Shown here in pieces: positions 1 through 7,258 of a DNA stretch of 17,096 bases (positions are counted from its first letter, which is position 1; each line of letters starts with the position of its first letter). The notes under the pieces were generated by a model. It made no database searches, was not told where the DNA came from, and saw nothing but the letters and a program-made list of their open reading frames with translations. Origin of the DNA: Yinghuangia elevatio (GTDB lineage Bacteria; Actinomycetota; Actinomycetes; Streptomycetales; Streptomycetaceae). The translations under genes and the position numbers were made by a program. The stretch lies in the NCBI RefSeq assembly GCF_040649515.1, contig NZ_JBEZFP010000180.1, positions 1-17,096 on the forward strand, in the 5' to 3' direction.

Positions 1-25
1 GGCGGTCCCCCCGCCGCCGAGCCCG

Positions 26-64
26 CCGGACCGTGCACACCCCCCGGCGGCGCGCACGGTCCGG
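26..64 (-). terminator. Hairpin terminator after the 115-aa gene
   Basis: CCGGACCGTGC at 26-36 pairs perfectly with GCACGGTCCGG at 54-64, giving an 11-bp stem with a 17-base loop. It lies directly against the stop codon of the 65-412 gene. There is no clear T tract, which is common for actinomycete terminators. Termination is inferred from position and stem strength. Confidence 0.55.
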
Positions 65-412
65 TCAGTCGCTGGCGGGAAGCGCCTTGGCCTCCTTGAC
101 CACGAGCGGTTCGCCGCCGTCGGCGAGGGTGCCCGCCCCGGCCTTCGTGACCAGCACCTCGAACGTGTCGTCCGCCGCGAGGGTGTAGCGCTTGCCCAGC
201 AGCGCTCCACCGGCCAACTCCGTTTCCGGGGCCAGGCCTTCGCGTACCTCGGCGTCGATGGCCACCATCGGGCGCCCGCCGCACGTGAGGTCGACGCCGC
301 CCGCCGGCGGGCGGACCACGATGACCTCGGTCGTGCAGACCTGGCTGCGCAGTCGCGCCCCGGTGCGGATGGCGGGGGTCGCGGGGGTTGCCGCGTTGTC
401 GGTGTTGCTCAC
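65..412 (-). CDS. Conserved-looking small protein, function unknown (115 aa)
   Basis: I do not recognise a named family. The protein is soluble, with no signal peptide or membrane segment. A loose Ala/Thr/Pro N-terminus (residues 1-15) precedes a compact core that begins RLRSQVCTTEVIVVRPP and contains LTCGG; Cys26 and Cys44 could bind a metal or form a thiol pair. The C-terminal half looks beta-rich and ends KALPASD. The start is GTG at 412 because AAGGAG lies six bases upstream. The frame is open further up to 568, but that extension is encoded by a degenerate 9-bp repeat and has no ribosome binding site. It is the last gene of the leftward run, 178 bases after the amidohydrolase, and a strong hairpin follows it. 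Its place suggests a role linked to the amidohydrolase or its substrate; that is inference only. Confidence 0.7.
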   Translation of the reverse strand: MSNTDNAATPATPAIRTGARLRSQVCTTEVIVVRPPAGGVDLTCGGRPMVAIDAEVREGLAPETELAGGALLGKRYTLAADDTFEVLVTKAGAGTLADGGEPLVVKEAKALPASD

Positions 413-422
413 GTGCCGCTCC

Positions 423-547
423 TTGTCGAACCGTCGTACCTGCTGTGCCCGTTCTGCCTGTTCTGCCTGTTCTGCCGGTGATGCGCGTGCTGCTTGTCGT
501 GCCTGTTCTGCCGCCGCACCTGTCGTACCTGTCGTGCTTGTCGTACC
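423..547. repeat. Degenerate 9-bp tandem repeat (minisatellite-like)
   Basis: About 14 imperfect copies of a 9-base unit, plus-strand consensus near TGTYSTGCC, fill the gap between the amidohydrolase stop and the start of the 115-aa gene. The best copies are TGTTCTGCC at 459-467, 468-476 and 504-512, and TGTCGTACC at 521-529 and 539-547. One 8-base unit at 513-520 shifts the phase. Two related units (TGCCGTGCG, TGCCGTGCC) follow near 570-587. Nothing else is seen in this 178-base gap except the ribosome binding site for 65-412. Confidence 0.75.
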
Positions 548-590
548 AGGGAGCCGTTCCCGACGCACCTGCCGTGCGTGCCGTGCCGGT

Positions 591-1901
591 CTAGGAGGCG
601 TCCGCCGGAGCTGTGGTCGGCTGCGGCGCGCGCCCCGTGGTCAGCCGGCTCCAGCTCTCCAGGTCCCGGTCGTCGGCGCGGCGCCCGACGTGCGTGACGG
701 TGTCCACGTCCTGCGCCTCGGCGCGCAGCGCGGCGACGGTGCAGCGCTCGCGCGGACGGGTCGAGAAGGGGTCGAAGCGGTAGTGGCGCATCGCGTTGCC
801 GTGCGTGATGCGGTCCACGAGTTCGTCCGGCAGGTCCGCGAAGAGCGTCTCCAGCTCCTCGGGAGCGCTGGGCCAACTGCTGTCCGAGTGCGGGTAGTCC
901 GACTCCCAGCACACGTTGTCGGTGTTGAAGTGGTGCAGCAGGTCGACACCGACCGCGTCGCTGATGAAGCAGCACAGCATGTGCTTGCGGAACACGTCGG
1001 CAGGACCGGAAAGCCCTTCGGGGAAGGTCGCCTTCGTCCAGCCGGAGTGCCGCCGCTGCACGTGCTCGGCGCGCCACAGGAAGTACGGGATCCACCCGAT
1101 GTCGCCCTCGGTAAGCGAGAACCGCAGGTCCGGGAAGCGCTCCCAGAGGTCCGCCCAGATGAGTTCGACGAGCGAGAACGTCGACATCGTGGACGACAGC
1201 GTCATGTTGACGCTCGCCGGCGCGTCCGACGACGACGGCGCCCGCCGCGACGACGAACCCACGTGCAGGCACAGGACGGTGCCCTCGTCGCACGCCGCCG
1301 CGAAGAGCGGGTCCCAGTAGCGCGTGTGGATGCTGGGCAGTTGCAGCGCCTCGGGGTTCTCCGAGAACGTCACGGCGTGCACGCCCTTGGCCGCGAGCCT
1401 GCGCAGCTCCGCGACGGCGTGCTCGACGTCGTACAGCGGCAGGATGCCGCACGGGATGAAGCGGTCGGGGTACGCCCCGCACCACTCGTCGGCGTGCCAG
1501 TCGTTGTACGCCCGGATCATCACCTCGTTCACCGTGCGGTCCGGTCCCTGCCACAGCACCTGGCCGGAGAACCCGGTGAAGTTCGGGAAGTTCAGCCCCG
1601 CGAGCTGGCCGCCCGCGCTCATGTCGCGCACGCGCTCGTGCACGTCGTAGCAGCCGGGGCGCATCTGGTCGTAGCGGCTGGCGTCGATGTTGAACATTTC
1701 CGGCGGCTTGCCGGCGACCGCGTTGAGGCCGAGGTCGCGGCCGCGCGCGTCGCCGTACATCCACTGCTGGACGCCGTCGTCGCGGAGGACGACGCGTGGC
1801 GCCCGGTCGCGGTAGCGGGCGGGGACGTGGGCGTCGAACATCGTGGCCGGCTCACAGATGTGGTCGTCCACGCTGATGAGGATCATGTCGTCCTTGCGCA
1901 C
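591..1901 (-). CDS. Amidohydrolase-2 / ACMSD-type metal-dependent hydrolase or decarboxylase
   Basis: A 436-residue TIM-barrel enzyme of the amidohydrolase 2 group (PF04909-like), whose members hydrolyse or decarboxylate cyclic and aromatic acids. Visible metal-site motifs: VDDHICEP (His14, Glu17, in place of the usual HxH), LHVGSS (His213), LTEGDIGW (Glu265) and CWESDYPHSDSSWP (Asp335, His338), the usual order for this group. Length is normal. The start is GTG at 1901, with GGAGG five bases upstream; an in-frame ATG five codons later has a weaker site. It lies 59 bases after the alpha/beta hydrolase in the leftward run, and that gap carries a palindrome like the one before the GntR gene, so it may have its own regulated promoter. 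The substrate cannot be read from the sequence. Confidence 0.9.
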   Translation of the reverse strand: MRKDDMILISVDDHICEPATMFDAHVPARYRDRAPRVVLRDDGVQQWMYGDARGRDLGLNAVAGKPPEMFNIDASRYDQMRPGCYDVHERVRDMSAGGQLAGLNFPNFTGFSGQVLWQGPDRTVNEVMIRAYNDWHADEWCGAYPDRFIPCGILPLYDVEHAVAELRRLAAKGVHAVTFSENPEALQLPSIHTRYWDPLFAAACDEGTVLCLHVGSSSRRAPSSSDAPASVNMTLSSTMSTFSLVELIWADLWERFPDLRFSLTEGDIGWIPYFLWRAEHVQRRHSGWTKATFPEGLSGPADVFRKHMLCCFISDAVGVDLLHHFNTDNVCWESDYPHSDSSWPSAPEELETLFADLPDELVDRITHGNAMRHYRFDPFSTRPRERCTVAALRAEAQDVDTVTHVGRRADDRDLESWSRLTTGRAPQPTTAPADAS

Positions 1902-1926
1902 GACTGCCTCCAGGGGCCTTAGATCT

Positions 1927-1944
1927 CTATCTTTATAAGAATAG
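1927..1944. promoter_or_regulatory. Putative GntR operator before the amidohydrolase
   Basis: CTATCTT (1927-1933), TATA, AGAATAG (1938-1944): an 18-base imperfect palindrome, 14 of 18 positions symmetric. It matches the spacing and left arm of the perfect palindrome at 5165-5182. It lies 25 bases before the amidohydrolase start, inside an AT-rich patch that could also hold a leftward -10 (TATAAAG). Binding by the GntR protein is inferred. Confidence 0.55.
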
Positions 1945-1960
1945 AAGAGCGCGGCCGATG

Positions 1961-2872
1961 CTAACCCAGGGCGGCCACGGAGTCGAGGAGTCCGGCCAGC
2001 GCACCGGTGAACACGTCGTTGTCGTCGCCGACGACCATGTGGCCCGCGTCGGCGACGTCGGCGAACGTGGACCCCGGTATCAGCGCCAGCATTTCGCGTA
2101 CCGCCTCGACGCTCACCACGTCGGACTGGCGGCCGCGGACGATCAGGGTCGGCACCGCGACCTTCCGGGCCGCGTCCGCGAGGCGTTCGGGGGTGACCTC
2201 GGGTCCGCGGCCGCCGTCGGCGCCGAGGCTCCCCATGAAGGCCGGGTCCCAGTGCCAGTACCAGCGGCCGTCGGCGTGCCGGCGTACGTTGCGGGCGAGC
2301 TTGGCCGGGTCGGTGGGGCGGGGCCGGTCCGGCTGGTAGCCGTGCAGCGCGTCGGCCACGTCGTCGAGCGAGGCGAAGCCCGACCGGTGCGCGAGCATGA
2401 AGTCGCGGATGCGGTCCACTCCCCGACGCTCCGTCCGGTGCGTGATGTCGACCAGCACCAGCCCCCGCGCGTGCCCCGGCGCCTCGCCCTCGGCGAGCAG
2501 CGACACCCAGCCGCCGAGCGACGCGCCGACCAGGACCGGCGGACGGCCCTGCTCCGCGGCGACGGCGTCGGCCACCGCGCGGGCGTCCGCGACGAAGGCG
2601 TCGATCGTGTAGTCGCCGTCGGCGGCCCAGTCACTGTCGCCGTGTCCGCGCTGGTCGAGCGCCAGCGCGGTCCAGCCGTGGGCGGCCAGCGCGACGGCGG
2701 AGCGGGTCCACGAGCCCCGGGCCTGCCCGCCGCCGTGCAGGAGCAGCACGGTGCCTTGCAGCGGCCCGTCCGGGTCCCAGCGGTCGGCGACCACGTCGAG
2801 GGGGGCGCCCTGCTGGTTGCGGGTCCCGTATTCGAGGGCCGAGAACCGTACCTGACGAGGCGTCGGGTCCAT
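1961..2872 (-). CDS. Alpha/beta hydrolase (303 aa)
   Basis: A cytoplasmic alpha/beta-hydrolase-fold enzyme, likely an esterase, lactonase or C-C bond hydrolase. Motifs in order: LLLHGGG (oxyanion hole, residues 43-49), DQRGHGDSDW, the nucleophile elbow VGASLGGW with Ser118, the probable acid Asp251 in RGRQSD, and the catalytic His278 in ADAGHMV. A cap region of mixed helices lies about 150-225. The start is ATG at 2872, preceded by AAGGAGAAACG, an excellent ribosome binding site; the frame stays open upstream without support. It sits between the thiolase (234 bases upstream) and the amidohydrolase. The wide upstream gap contains a 21-bp palindrome, so it may begin its own transcript. In this setting it may open a ring or cleave an ester or CoA-linked intermediate, but the substrate is unknown. 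Confidence 0.9.
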   Translation of the reverse strand: MDPTPRQVRFSALEYGTRNQQGAPLDVVADRWDPDGPLQGTVLLLHGGGQARGSWTRSAVALAAHGWTALALDQRGHGDSDWAADGDYTIDAFVADARAVADAVAAEQGRPPVLVGASLGGWVSLLAEGEAPGHARGLVLVDITHRTERRGVDRIRDFMLAHRSGFASLDDVADALHGYQPDRPRPTDPAKLARNVRRHADGRWYWHWDPAFMGSLGADGGRGPEVTPERLADAARKVAVPTLIVRGRQSDVVSVEAVREMLALIPGSTFADVADAGHMVVGDDNDVFTGALAGLLDSVAALG

Positions 2873-2933
2873 CGTTTCTCCTTGCGGTGTGCCAGTCGTG
2901 CGGAGTCGTGTACTGCATGTGGGGCCGTGTCCT

Positions 2934-2954
2934 GCATATGTACTGTGCACATGC
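2934..2954. promoter_or_regulatory. 21-bp imperfect palindrome before the alpha/beta hydrolase
   Basis: Around a central T at 2944, left half GCATATGTAC (2934-2943) and right half GTGCACATGC (2945-2954, preceded by the centre base) are symmetric at 16 of 20 flanking positions, and the outer four bases of each arm pair perfectly. It lies 61 bases before the start of the hydrolase. It does not resemble the CTATCTT palindromes, so a different regulator is implied. Operator function is inferred. Confidence 0.4.
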
Positions 2955-3033
2955 CGGGCCGTGCGGCGGCATCCTCGCGCGTGCGGCGTGAATGATCCAG
3001 ATGCGCGCAGCGGAAGTGCGGTCCCGGAGAGCC

Positions 3034-3069
3034 GAGGTTGGAGGGCGAGGTTGGAGGGCGAGGTGGGAG
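3034..3069. repeat. Short 13-bp tandem repeat
   Basis: GAGGTTGGAGGGC occurs at 3034-3046 and again at 3047-3059, followed by a partial third copy (GAGGTGGGA). It lies just after the thiolase stop, in the 234-base gap before the hydrolase. No function is evident. Confidence 0.6.
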
Positions 3070-3106
3070 AACCGGGTGGGTCGCCGGCCGGAGCGCGGGC
3101 CGGGTG

Positions 3107-4318
3107 CTACAGCAGTTCGAAGACGGCGGTCAGCCCCTGGCCGCCGCCGATGCACATGGTCTCCAGGCCGTACCGCGCGTCGCGCCGCCGCATCTCGTGC
3201 AGCAGGGTCGCCAGGATGCGGCCGCCGGTGGCACCGACCGGGTGGCCGAGCGAGATGCCCGAGCCGTTCACGTTGAGCCGGTCGAAGTCGGCCTCGCCGA
3301 AGCCCCATTCGCGCGTGCACGCGAGAACCTGCGGGGCGAACGCCTCGTTCAGCTCGATCAGGTCGATGTCCGCCAGCGTCAGCCCGGCACGCTCCAGGGC
3401 CTTCGCGGTGGACGGCACCGGGCCGATGCCCATCGTCGCGGGCGGGACCCCGGCCACCGCCCAGGCGACCAGGCGGGCGTACGGGCGCACCCCGAGCCGC
3501 TCGGCCTCGTCGCGGTGGGTCACCAGGCACAGCGCGGCGCCGTCGTTCTGCCCGCTGGCGTTGCCCGCGGTGACCGTGGCCTCCGGGTCCTGACGCCCCA
3601 TCACGGGCCGCAGGCGGCCGAGGGTTTCGACGGTCGTGTCGGCCCGTGGGTGCTCGTCGGTGTCGACCAGCACATCCCCCTTGCGGCCGCCGGGAACGGT
3701 GACGGGCACGATCTCGTGCGCGAACGCCCCGGACTTCTGCGCCGCGACGGCGCGCATGTGCGAGGTGTAGGCGAGTTCGTCCTGCTCCGCCCGGCCGATC
3801 CCGTACTCCCGCCGCAGGTTCTCCGCCGTCTCCAACATCCCGCCCGGCACCGGGAAGTTGCGGCCCCCGGCGGTGACGCGGCCCCGGGCCAGCCCGTCGT
3901 GCAGCGCGATTCCGTCGCCGCGCGCGCCCCAGCGCATCTGTGTCGAGTAGAACGCGGTCTGGCTCATGCTCTCTACGCCGCCCGCGAGCACGCGGTCGCT
4001 CACCCCGGCCGCCACCTGCATCGCCGCGTACAGCACGGCCTGGAGCCCCGATCCGCAGCGCCGGTCTATCTGAAGGCCGGTCACCTCCACCGGCAGGCCC
4101 GCGTCGAGTGCGACGACCCGGCCGATCGCGGGCGCCTCGCCGTTCGGGTAGCACTGGCCGAGGATGACGTCGTCGACCTGCTCGGGGAGCAGCGCCGTGC
4201 GGCGCACCAGTTCGCGTGCCACGGTCGCACCCAGCTCGGCGGCGGAGACGTCGCGGAACGCCCCTCCGTACCTTCCCACCGGTGTCCGCAGTGGCTCGCA
4301 GATGACCGCCTCGCGCAT
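3107..4318 (-). CDS. Thiolase (acetyl-CoA acyltransferase family)
   Basis: A 403-residue thiolase, which either splits a 3-ketoacyl-CoA with CoA or condenses two acyl-CoAs. The nucleophile Cys88 is in RRCGSGLQ. The C-terminal half carries NEAFAPQ (residues 324-330), NVNGSGISLGHPVGATGGR with catalytic His359, and CIGGGQG with the second active-site Cys389. All catalytic residues are present and the length is normal. The opening REAVICEPLRTPVGRYGGAF is typical of the catabolic type. The start is ATG at 4318 with GGAGG five bases before it. It follows the GntR gene by 40 bases on the same strand, so the two are probably co-transcribed. A beta-oxidation-like cleavage step in the local pathway is the likely role. 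Confidence 0.95.
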   Translation of the reverse strand: MREAVICEPLRTPVGRYGGAFRDVSAAELGATVARELVRRTALLPEQVDDVILGQCYPNGEAPAIGRVVALDAGLPVEVTGLQIDRRCGSGLQAVLYAAMQVAAGVSDRVLAGGVESMSQTAFYSTQMRWGARGDGIALHDGLARGRVTAGGRNFPVPGGMLETAENLRREYGIGRAEQDELAYTSHMRAVAAQKSGAFAHEIVPVTVPGGRKGDVLVDTDEHPRADTTVETLGRLRPVMGRQDPEATVTAGNASGQNDGAALCLVTHRDEAERLGVRPYARLVAWAVAGVPPATMGIGPVPSTAKALERAGLTLADIDLIELNEAFAPQVLACTREWGFGEADFDRLNVNGSGISLGHPVGATGGRILATLLHEMRRRDARYGLETMCIGGGQGLTAVFELL

Positions 4319-4358
4319 ATCCGCCTCCAGGTCGGGCGGCCCGACGGACCGGCGCGCC

Positions 4359-5123
4359 TCAGCGCACGAGTCGGGACCGCACTCTGCGGGCCGCGTCCTC
4401 GCGGCCCGTGTAGCGCTGCGTCGCGTCCAGGTGCCGGCCGGCGATCCGGGACGCGCGGGCCGAGTCGCCCGCCTCGATGGCGTCGACCAGCTTCTCGTGG
4501 TCGCGCAGGCCGGCGTCGAACGCCTCGCGCGCGGGTTGCGAACCGGCCGCCGACGCCTCGCGCACCCACTCCTCCTCGTGCCGCGACCACACCTGCTCCA
4601 GGCCGCCGACGACGAGTGAGAGCGTGGCGTTGCCGCAGCCGGCCACCAGCACCTCGTGGAAACGCCGTGCCGCCTCGTTGAAGGCGGGTGCGTCGCCCGT
4701 CATCTCCCGCTGCTCGGCGAGTACTTCGCGCAGCGCGGGAACGACGGAGTCGGCGCGGTCGGCGCGTTGCGCGCACAGCGCGGCGCAGATCGGCTCCAGT
4801 TCGATGACGGCGGACCCGAGGTCGGCGAGCGGTGCCTGCTCCGCCTCCAGGACCAGGGCGAGGGTGTACGCGACGCGCGCCGAGGTCGGCAGGTGCACCG
4901 TCCCGCCGCCGACGTTGCCGCGGCGTACCGTCACCAGGCCCTCGGTCTCCAGGATCCGCAGCGCCTCGCGGACCGAGGGGCCGCTGACGTTGAACCGCGC
5001 CATCAGGTCCTCCTGCCGGGGCAGGCTCTCGCCCTGGCGCAGGCGTCCGGCGAGGATCTCCTCGCGCAGGTCGTCGGAGACCATCTCGGCCAGCCTGGGC
5101 TGGCGCATCTGCCGCTGACGCAT
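4359..5123 (-). CDS. FadR/FCD-type GntR transcriptional regulator
   Basis: A 254-residue repressor-type protein. Residues about 9-77 form a GntR winged helix (MVSDDLREEILAGRL, then LPRQEDLMARFNVSGPSVREALRILETEGLV). Residues about 105-235 form an all-helical FCD effector domain with the usual histidines: His156 in RFHEVL, His209 in DHEKLV and His231 in GRHL, which often hold a metal contacting a carboxylate ligand. The start is ATG at 5123; upstream GGGA is only a weak ribosome site, but earlier in-frame codons lie beyond the palindrome at 5165-5182. That palindrome suggests autoregulation, and its relative at 1927-1944 suggests control of the amidohydrolase. Effector unknown; an acyl-CoA or small organic acid would fit the family. 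Confidence 0.92.
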   Translation of the reverse strand: MRQRQMRQPRLAEMVSDDLREEILAGRLRQGESLPRQEDLMARFNVSGPSVREALRILETEGLVTVRRGNVGGGTVHLPTSARVAYTLALVLEAEQAPLADLGSAVIELEPICAALCAQRADRADSVVPALREVLAEQREMTGDAPAFNEAARRFHEVLVAGCGNATLSLVVGGLEQVWSRHEEEWVREASAAGSQPAREAFDAGLRDHEKLVDAIEAGDSARASRIAGRHLDATQRYTGREDAARRVRSRLVR

Positions 5124-5164
5124 GTGGGTCCCGGTTCCCGTCTGACGGGCTCTGACGAGCGGTT

Positions 5165-5182
5165 CTATCTTGCTAAAGATAG
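5165..5182. promoter_or_regulatory. Putative autoregulatory operator of the GntR gene
   Basis: CTATCTT (5165-5171), spacer GCTA, AAGATAG (5176-5182): a perfect inverted repeat with 7-bp arms in an AT-rich island of otherwise very GC-rich DNA. It lies 41 bases upstream of the GntR start, where its promoter should be. The near copy at 1927-1944 strengthens the case. Use by the adjacent GntR protein is inferred from position. Confidence 0.65.
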
Positions 5183-5311
5183 TAAGGTATGGCGCCCGCC
5201 CGCAGCCCCACCTTCCCGAGCCGGGCTGTCGTCGCCGGGCGCGGACCGCCCCTCCTGGCCCCGGGGTTTCGCGATTGCCGTGCGACCGCGTCCTCAAGGT
5301 ACTTGCGGATC

Positions 5312-5345
5312 TTGACGCAGCGTCATAGGAACTTAACTAAGTCAA
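5312..5345 (+). promoter_or_regulatory. Promoter with two palindromes before the SDR gene
   Basis: TTGACG at 5312-5317 is a good -35; TAACTA at 5334-5339, 16 bases on, is a possible -10. Two palindromes overlap these: TGACGC-A-GCGTCA (5313-5325, perfect) on the -35, and ACTTA-AC-TAAGT (5331-5342) on the -10. The second continues into an AT-rich stretch. The rest of the 247-base divergent gap from the GntR gene shows nothing further apart from the GntR operator. Confidence 0.45.
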
Positions 5346-5370
5346 ATAATTGGGCACGGGAGGCGGGTCA

Positions 5371-6174
5371 ATGGGACGACTGCGGGAAAGGGTCGCGGTC
5401 ATCACCGGTTCGGGGGCCGGAATCGGGCGCGGCATCGCGCGCAAGATGGCCGCGGAGGGCGCACGGATCCTCGTGAACGACATCCGGCCGGAGGCCGCGG
5501 AGGCGGCGGCCGAGGAGATCAGGAAGGACTTCGGTGTGGACGTGCTCGTCGTCCCCGCCGACGTCACGGTCAAGGATCAGGCGACGGGCCTGGTCACCGC
5601 GGCGGTCGAGCGGTGGGGGCGCATCGACGTCCTGGTCAACAACGCCTGGGGCGGCGGCCGCATCAACCGCCTGGAGAACAAGACCGACGAACTCCTGGAC
5701 CACGGGCTGCACATGGGCCTGTGGTCCGGCTGGTGGACGATGCGCGAGGCGTTCCCGCACATGCGCGGCGCGGGCGGCGGCAGCATCGTCAACATCTGCT
5801 CGCTCAACGGCGTGAACGCCCACCAGTTCACCGCCGAGTACAACATCGCCAAGGAGGCACTGCGCGCGCTGACGCGCACCGCCGCCCGCGAGTGGGCGCC
5901 GCACCAGATCCGCGCCAACGTCATCTGCCCGGGCGCCAAGACCGAGGCGTTCGCGGCGTACGCCAAGATCAACCCGACCGGCGCCGCGGAGGCGGAGTCC
6001 CGCAACCCCATGGGACGCATGGGCGACCCGGAGGACGACATCGGCGGGGTCGCCGTTTTCCTGGCGTCTGACGACGCTCGGTACGTCACCGGGAACACGC
6101 TGTTCGTGGGCGGAGGCAGCCACATCAACGGGGTCGCCTGGGCGCCCGTCCCGGAGGAAGACCGCACAGCGTAG
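5371..6174 (+). CDS. Short-chain dehydrogenase/reductase (SDR, 267 aa)
   Basis: A classical SDR oxidoreductase that uses NAD(P)(H) on an alcohol or ketone. The Rossmann motif TGSGAGIG is at residues 12-19, NNAW (instead of NNAG) at 90-93, catalytic Ser144 in NICSLNG, and the YxxxK pair Tyr157/Lys161 in YNIAK. PGAKTEAF follows, then a normal C-terminus with GNTLFVGGG. Residues 110-125, where the fourth catalytic residue (Asn) usually sits, show no Asn (HMGLWSGWW), which is odd. The start is ATG at 5371, with GGAGG seven bases upstream; seven codons of open frame before it are dropped. It diverges from the GntR gene, and a hairpin terminator follows. It probably belongs to the same catabolic pathway as the thiolase. 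Confidence 0.92.
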   Translation: MGRLRERVAVITGSGAGIGRGIARKMAAEGARILVNDIRPEAAEAAAEEIRKDFGVDVLVVPADVTVKDQATGLVTAAVERWGRIDVLVNNAWGGGRINRLENKTDELLDHGLHMGLWSGWWTMREAFPHMRGAGGGSIVNICSLNGVNAHQFTAEYNIAKEALRALTRTAAREWAPHQIRANVICPGAKTEAFAAYAKINPTGAAEAESRNPMGRMGDPEDDIGGVAVFLASDDARYVTGNTLFVGGGSHINGVAWAPVPEEDRTA

Positions 6175-6213
6175 CGAAACGCCTCGAAACGGTGGCACTG
6201 GGTTGCCGTCCGG

Positions 6214-6254
6214 CGGCCCCCGCGTTGTCAATCGCACATCCGGGGGCCGTTTGT
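6214..6254 (+). terminator. Rho-independent-like terminator after the SDR gene
   Basis: CGGCCCCCG (6214-6222) pairs perfectly with CGGGGGCCG (6241-6249) across an 18-base loop and is followed by TTTGT. It lies 40 bases after the SDR stop and just before the sigma-factor promoter region, so the sigma gene probably has its own transcript. Confidence 0.5.
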
Positions 6255-6267
6255 CGGTGGGCCGTCC

Positions 6268-6283
6268 TAAGCTCGGAATCGTG
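6268..6283 (+). promoter_or_regulatory. -10 element for a leaderless sigma-factor mRNA
   Basis: TAAGCT (6268-6273) fits the actinomycete -10 pattern TANNNT and ends exactly seven bases before the GTG at 6281. That is the spacing expected when transcription starts at the start codon. No Shine-Dalgarno sequence precedes the GTG, which agrees. No convincing -35 is seen. Confidence 0.45.
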
Positions 6284-7258
6284 ATCGACGCCGACGGAAC
6301 CGCGACGCTGGAACTCGCACTCGAGAAGCACCGGGTGGAGTTGACCGGCTACTGCTACCGCATGCTCGGTTCGCCTTTCGAGGCCGAGGACGCGGTCCAG
6401 GACACGATGGTGCGTGCGTGGCGCGCGTACGACCGGTTCGAGGGCCGCTCGGCCCTGCGGTCGTGGCTGTACCGGATCGCCACCAACGTGTGCCTCGACA
6501 TGCTGAACGGCAAGGAGCGCAAGGCGCGTCCGACCGACTTCACGACGGTCGGGTCCGCCGAGAACCCCACGCTGACGACGCATCCGGAGAACACCTGGCT
6601 CGCGCCGACCCCCGACCACAAGGTGCTGGTCGGTGGCGACCCGGCCGACGTGGTGGTGTCGCGCGACTCGGTGCGCCTGGCGTTCGTCGCCGCGCTCCAC
6701 CACCTGCCGGCCCGCCAGCGCGCCGTCCTGATCCTGCGCGAGGTGCTGGCGTGGCAGGCGTCCGAGGTCGCCGAGCTGCTCGACACCTCGGTCGCCTCCG
6801 TGAACAGCGCCCTGCAACGCGCCCGTGCCACCCTCGCCGCGGTGGACGTCGCGTCGACCGACCTCGAGGAGCCCGACGACGAGGCGCAGCGGGAGCTGCT
6901 GGCCAAGTACGTCAAGGCGTTCGAGAGCTACGACCTCGACGGCCTGGCCTCCCTGCTGCACGAGGACGTCACGCTGTCCATGCCGCCGTTCGAGCTGTGG
7001 CTGCGCGGCGCGGACGAGGTCCGTGCCTGGATGCTCGGCGTCGGCAACGGATGCCGTGGATCGCGCATGATCCCGGTGGTCGCCGCCAACGGCACCCCCG
7101 CGTTCGGCCAGTACCGTCCGGCCGGGCCCGGCCTGCACGAGCCGTGGGCGCTTCAGGTCATCGAGATCTCAGAGGGTCGGATCGTCGGCCTCAACTCGTT
7201 CCTCGACACCGAGCGCTTGTTCCCCCTCTTCGGGCTCCCGGACCGCCTGGAGTCGTAG
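6281..7258 (+). CDS. ECF sigma factor, SigG-like, with SnoaL-like C-terminal domain
   Basis: A 325-residue sigma-70 family protein of the long ECF type that carries its own regulatory tail (SigG/SigX5-like). Region 2 spans about 12-80 (GYCYRMLGSPFEAEDAVQDT, then FEGRSALRSWLYRIATNVCL). Region 4 spans about 130-187 (LPARQRAVLILREVLAWQA, then ASVNSALQRARATL). From about 203 a SnoaL/NTF2-like domain follows (LLAKYVKAFESYDLDGLASL ... MLGVGNGCRGSRMIPVVAANG). In such families this domain, rather than a separate anti-sigma factor, is thought to control activity; no anti-sigma gene is adjacent. The start is GTG at 6281, probably leaderless. The last 90 bases overlap the convergent STAS-like gene. Target promoters cannot be read here. 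Confidence 0.9.
   Translation: MIDADGTATLELALEKHRVELTGYCYRMLGSPFEAEDAVQDTMVRAWRAYDRFEGRSALRSWLYRIATNVCLDMLNGKERKARPTDFTTVGSAENPTLTTHPENTWLAPTPDHKVLVGGDPADVVVSRDSVRLAFVAALHHLPARQRAVLILREVLAWQASEVAELLDTSVASVNSALQRARATLAAVDVASTDLEEPDDEAQRELLAKYVKAFESYDLDGLASLLHEDVTLSMPPFELWLRGADEVRAWMLGVGNGCRGSRMIPVVAANGTPAFGQYRPAGPGLHEPWALQVIEISEGRIVGLNSFLDTERLFPLFGLPDRLES

Noticed and set aside
413..568. N-terminal extension of the 115-aa protein from a GTG at 568
   Set aside because: Encoded by the 9-bp repeat, with no ribosome site, while GTG 412 has AAGGAG at ideal distance.
192..1922. 576-codon open frame on the plus strand across the amidohydrolase
   Set aside because: It is antisense to a gene with clear motifs and has Arg/Val/Ala-rich composition typical of shadow frames in GC-rich DNA.
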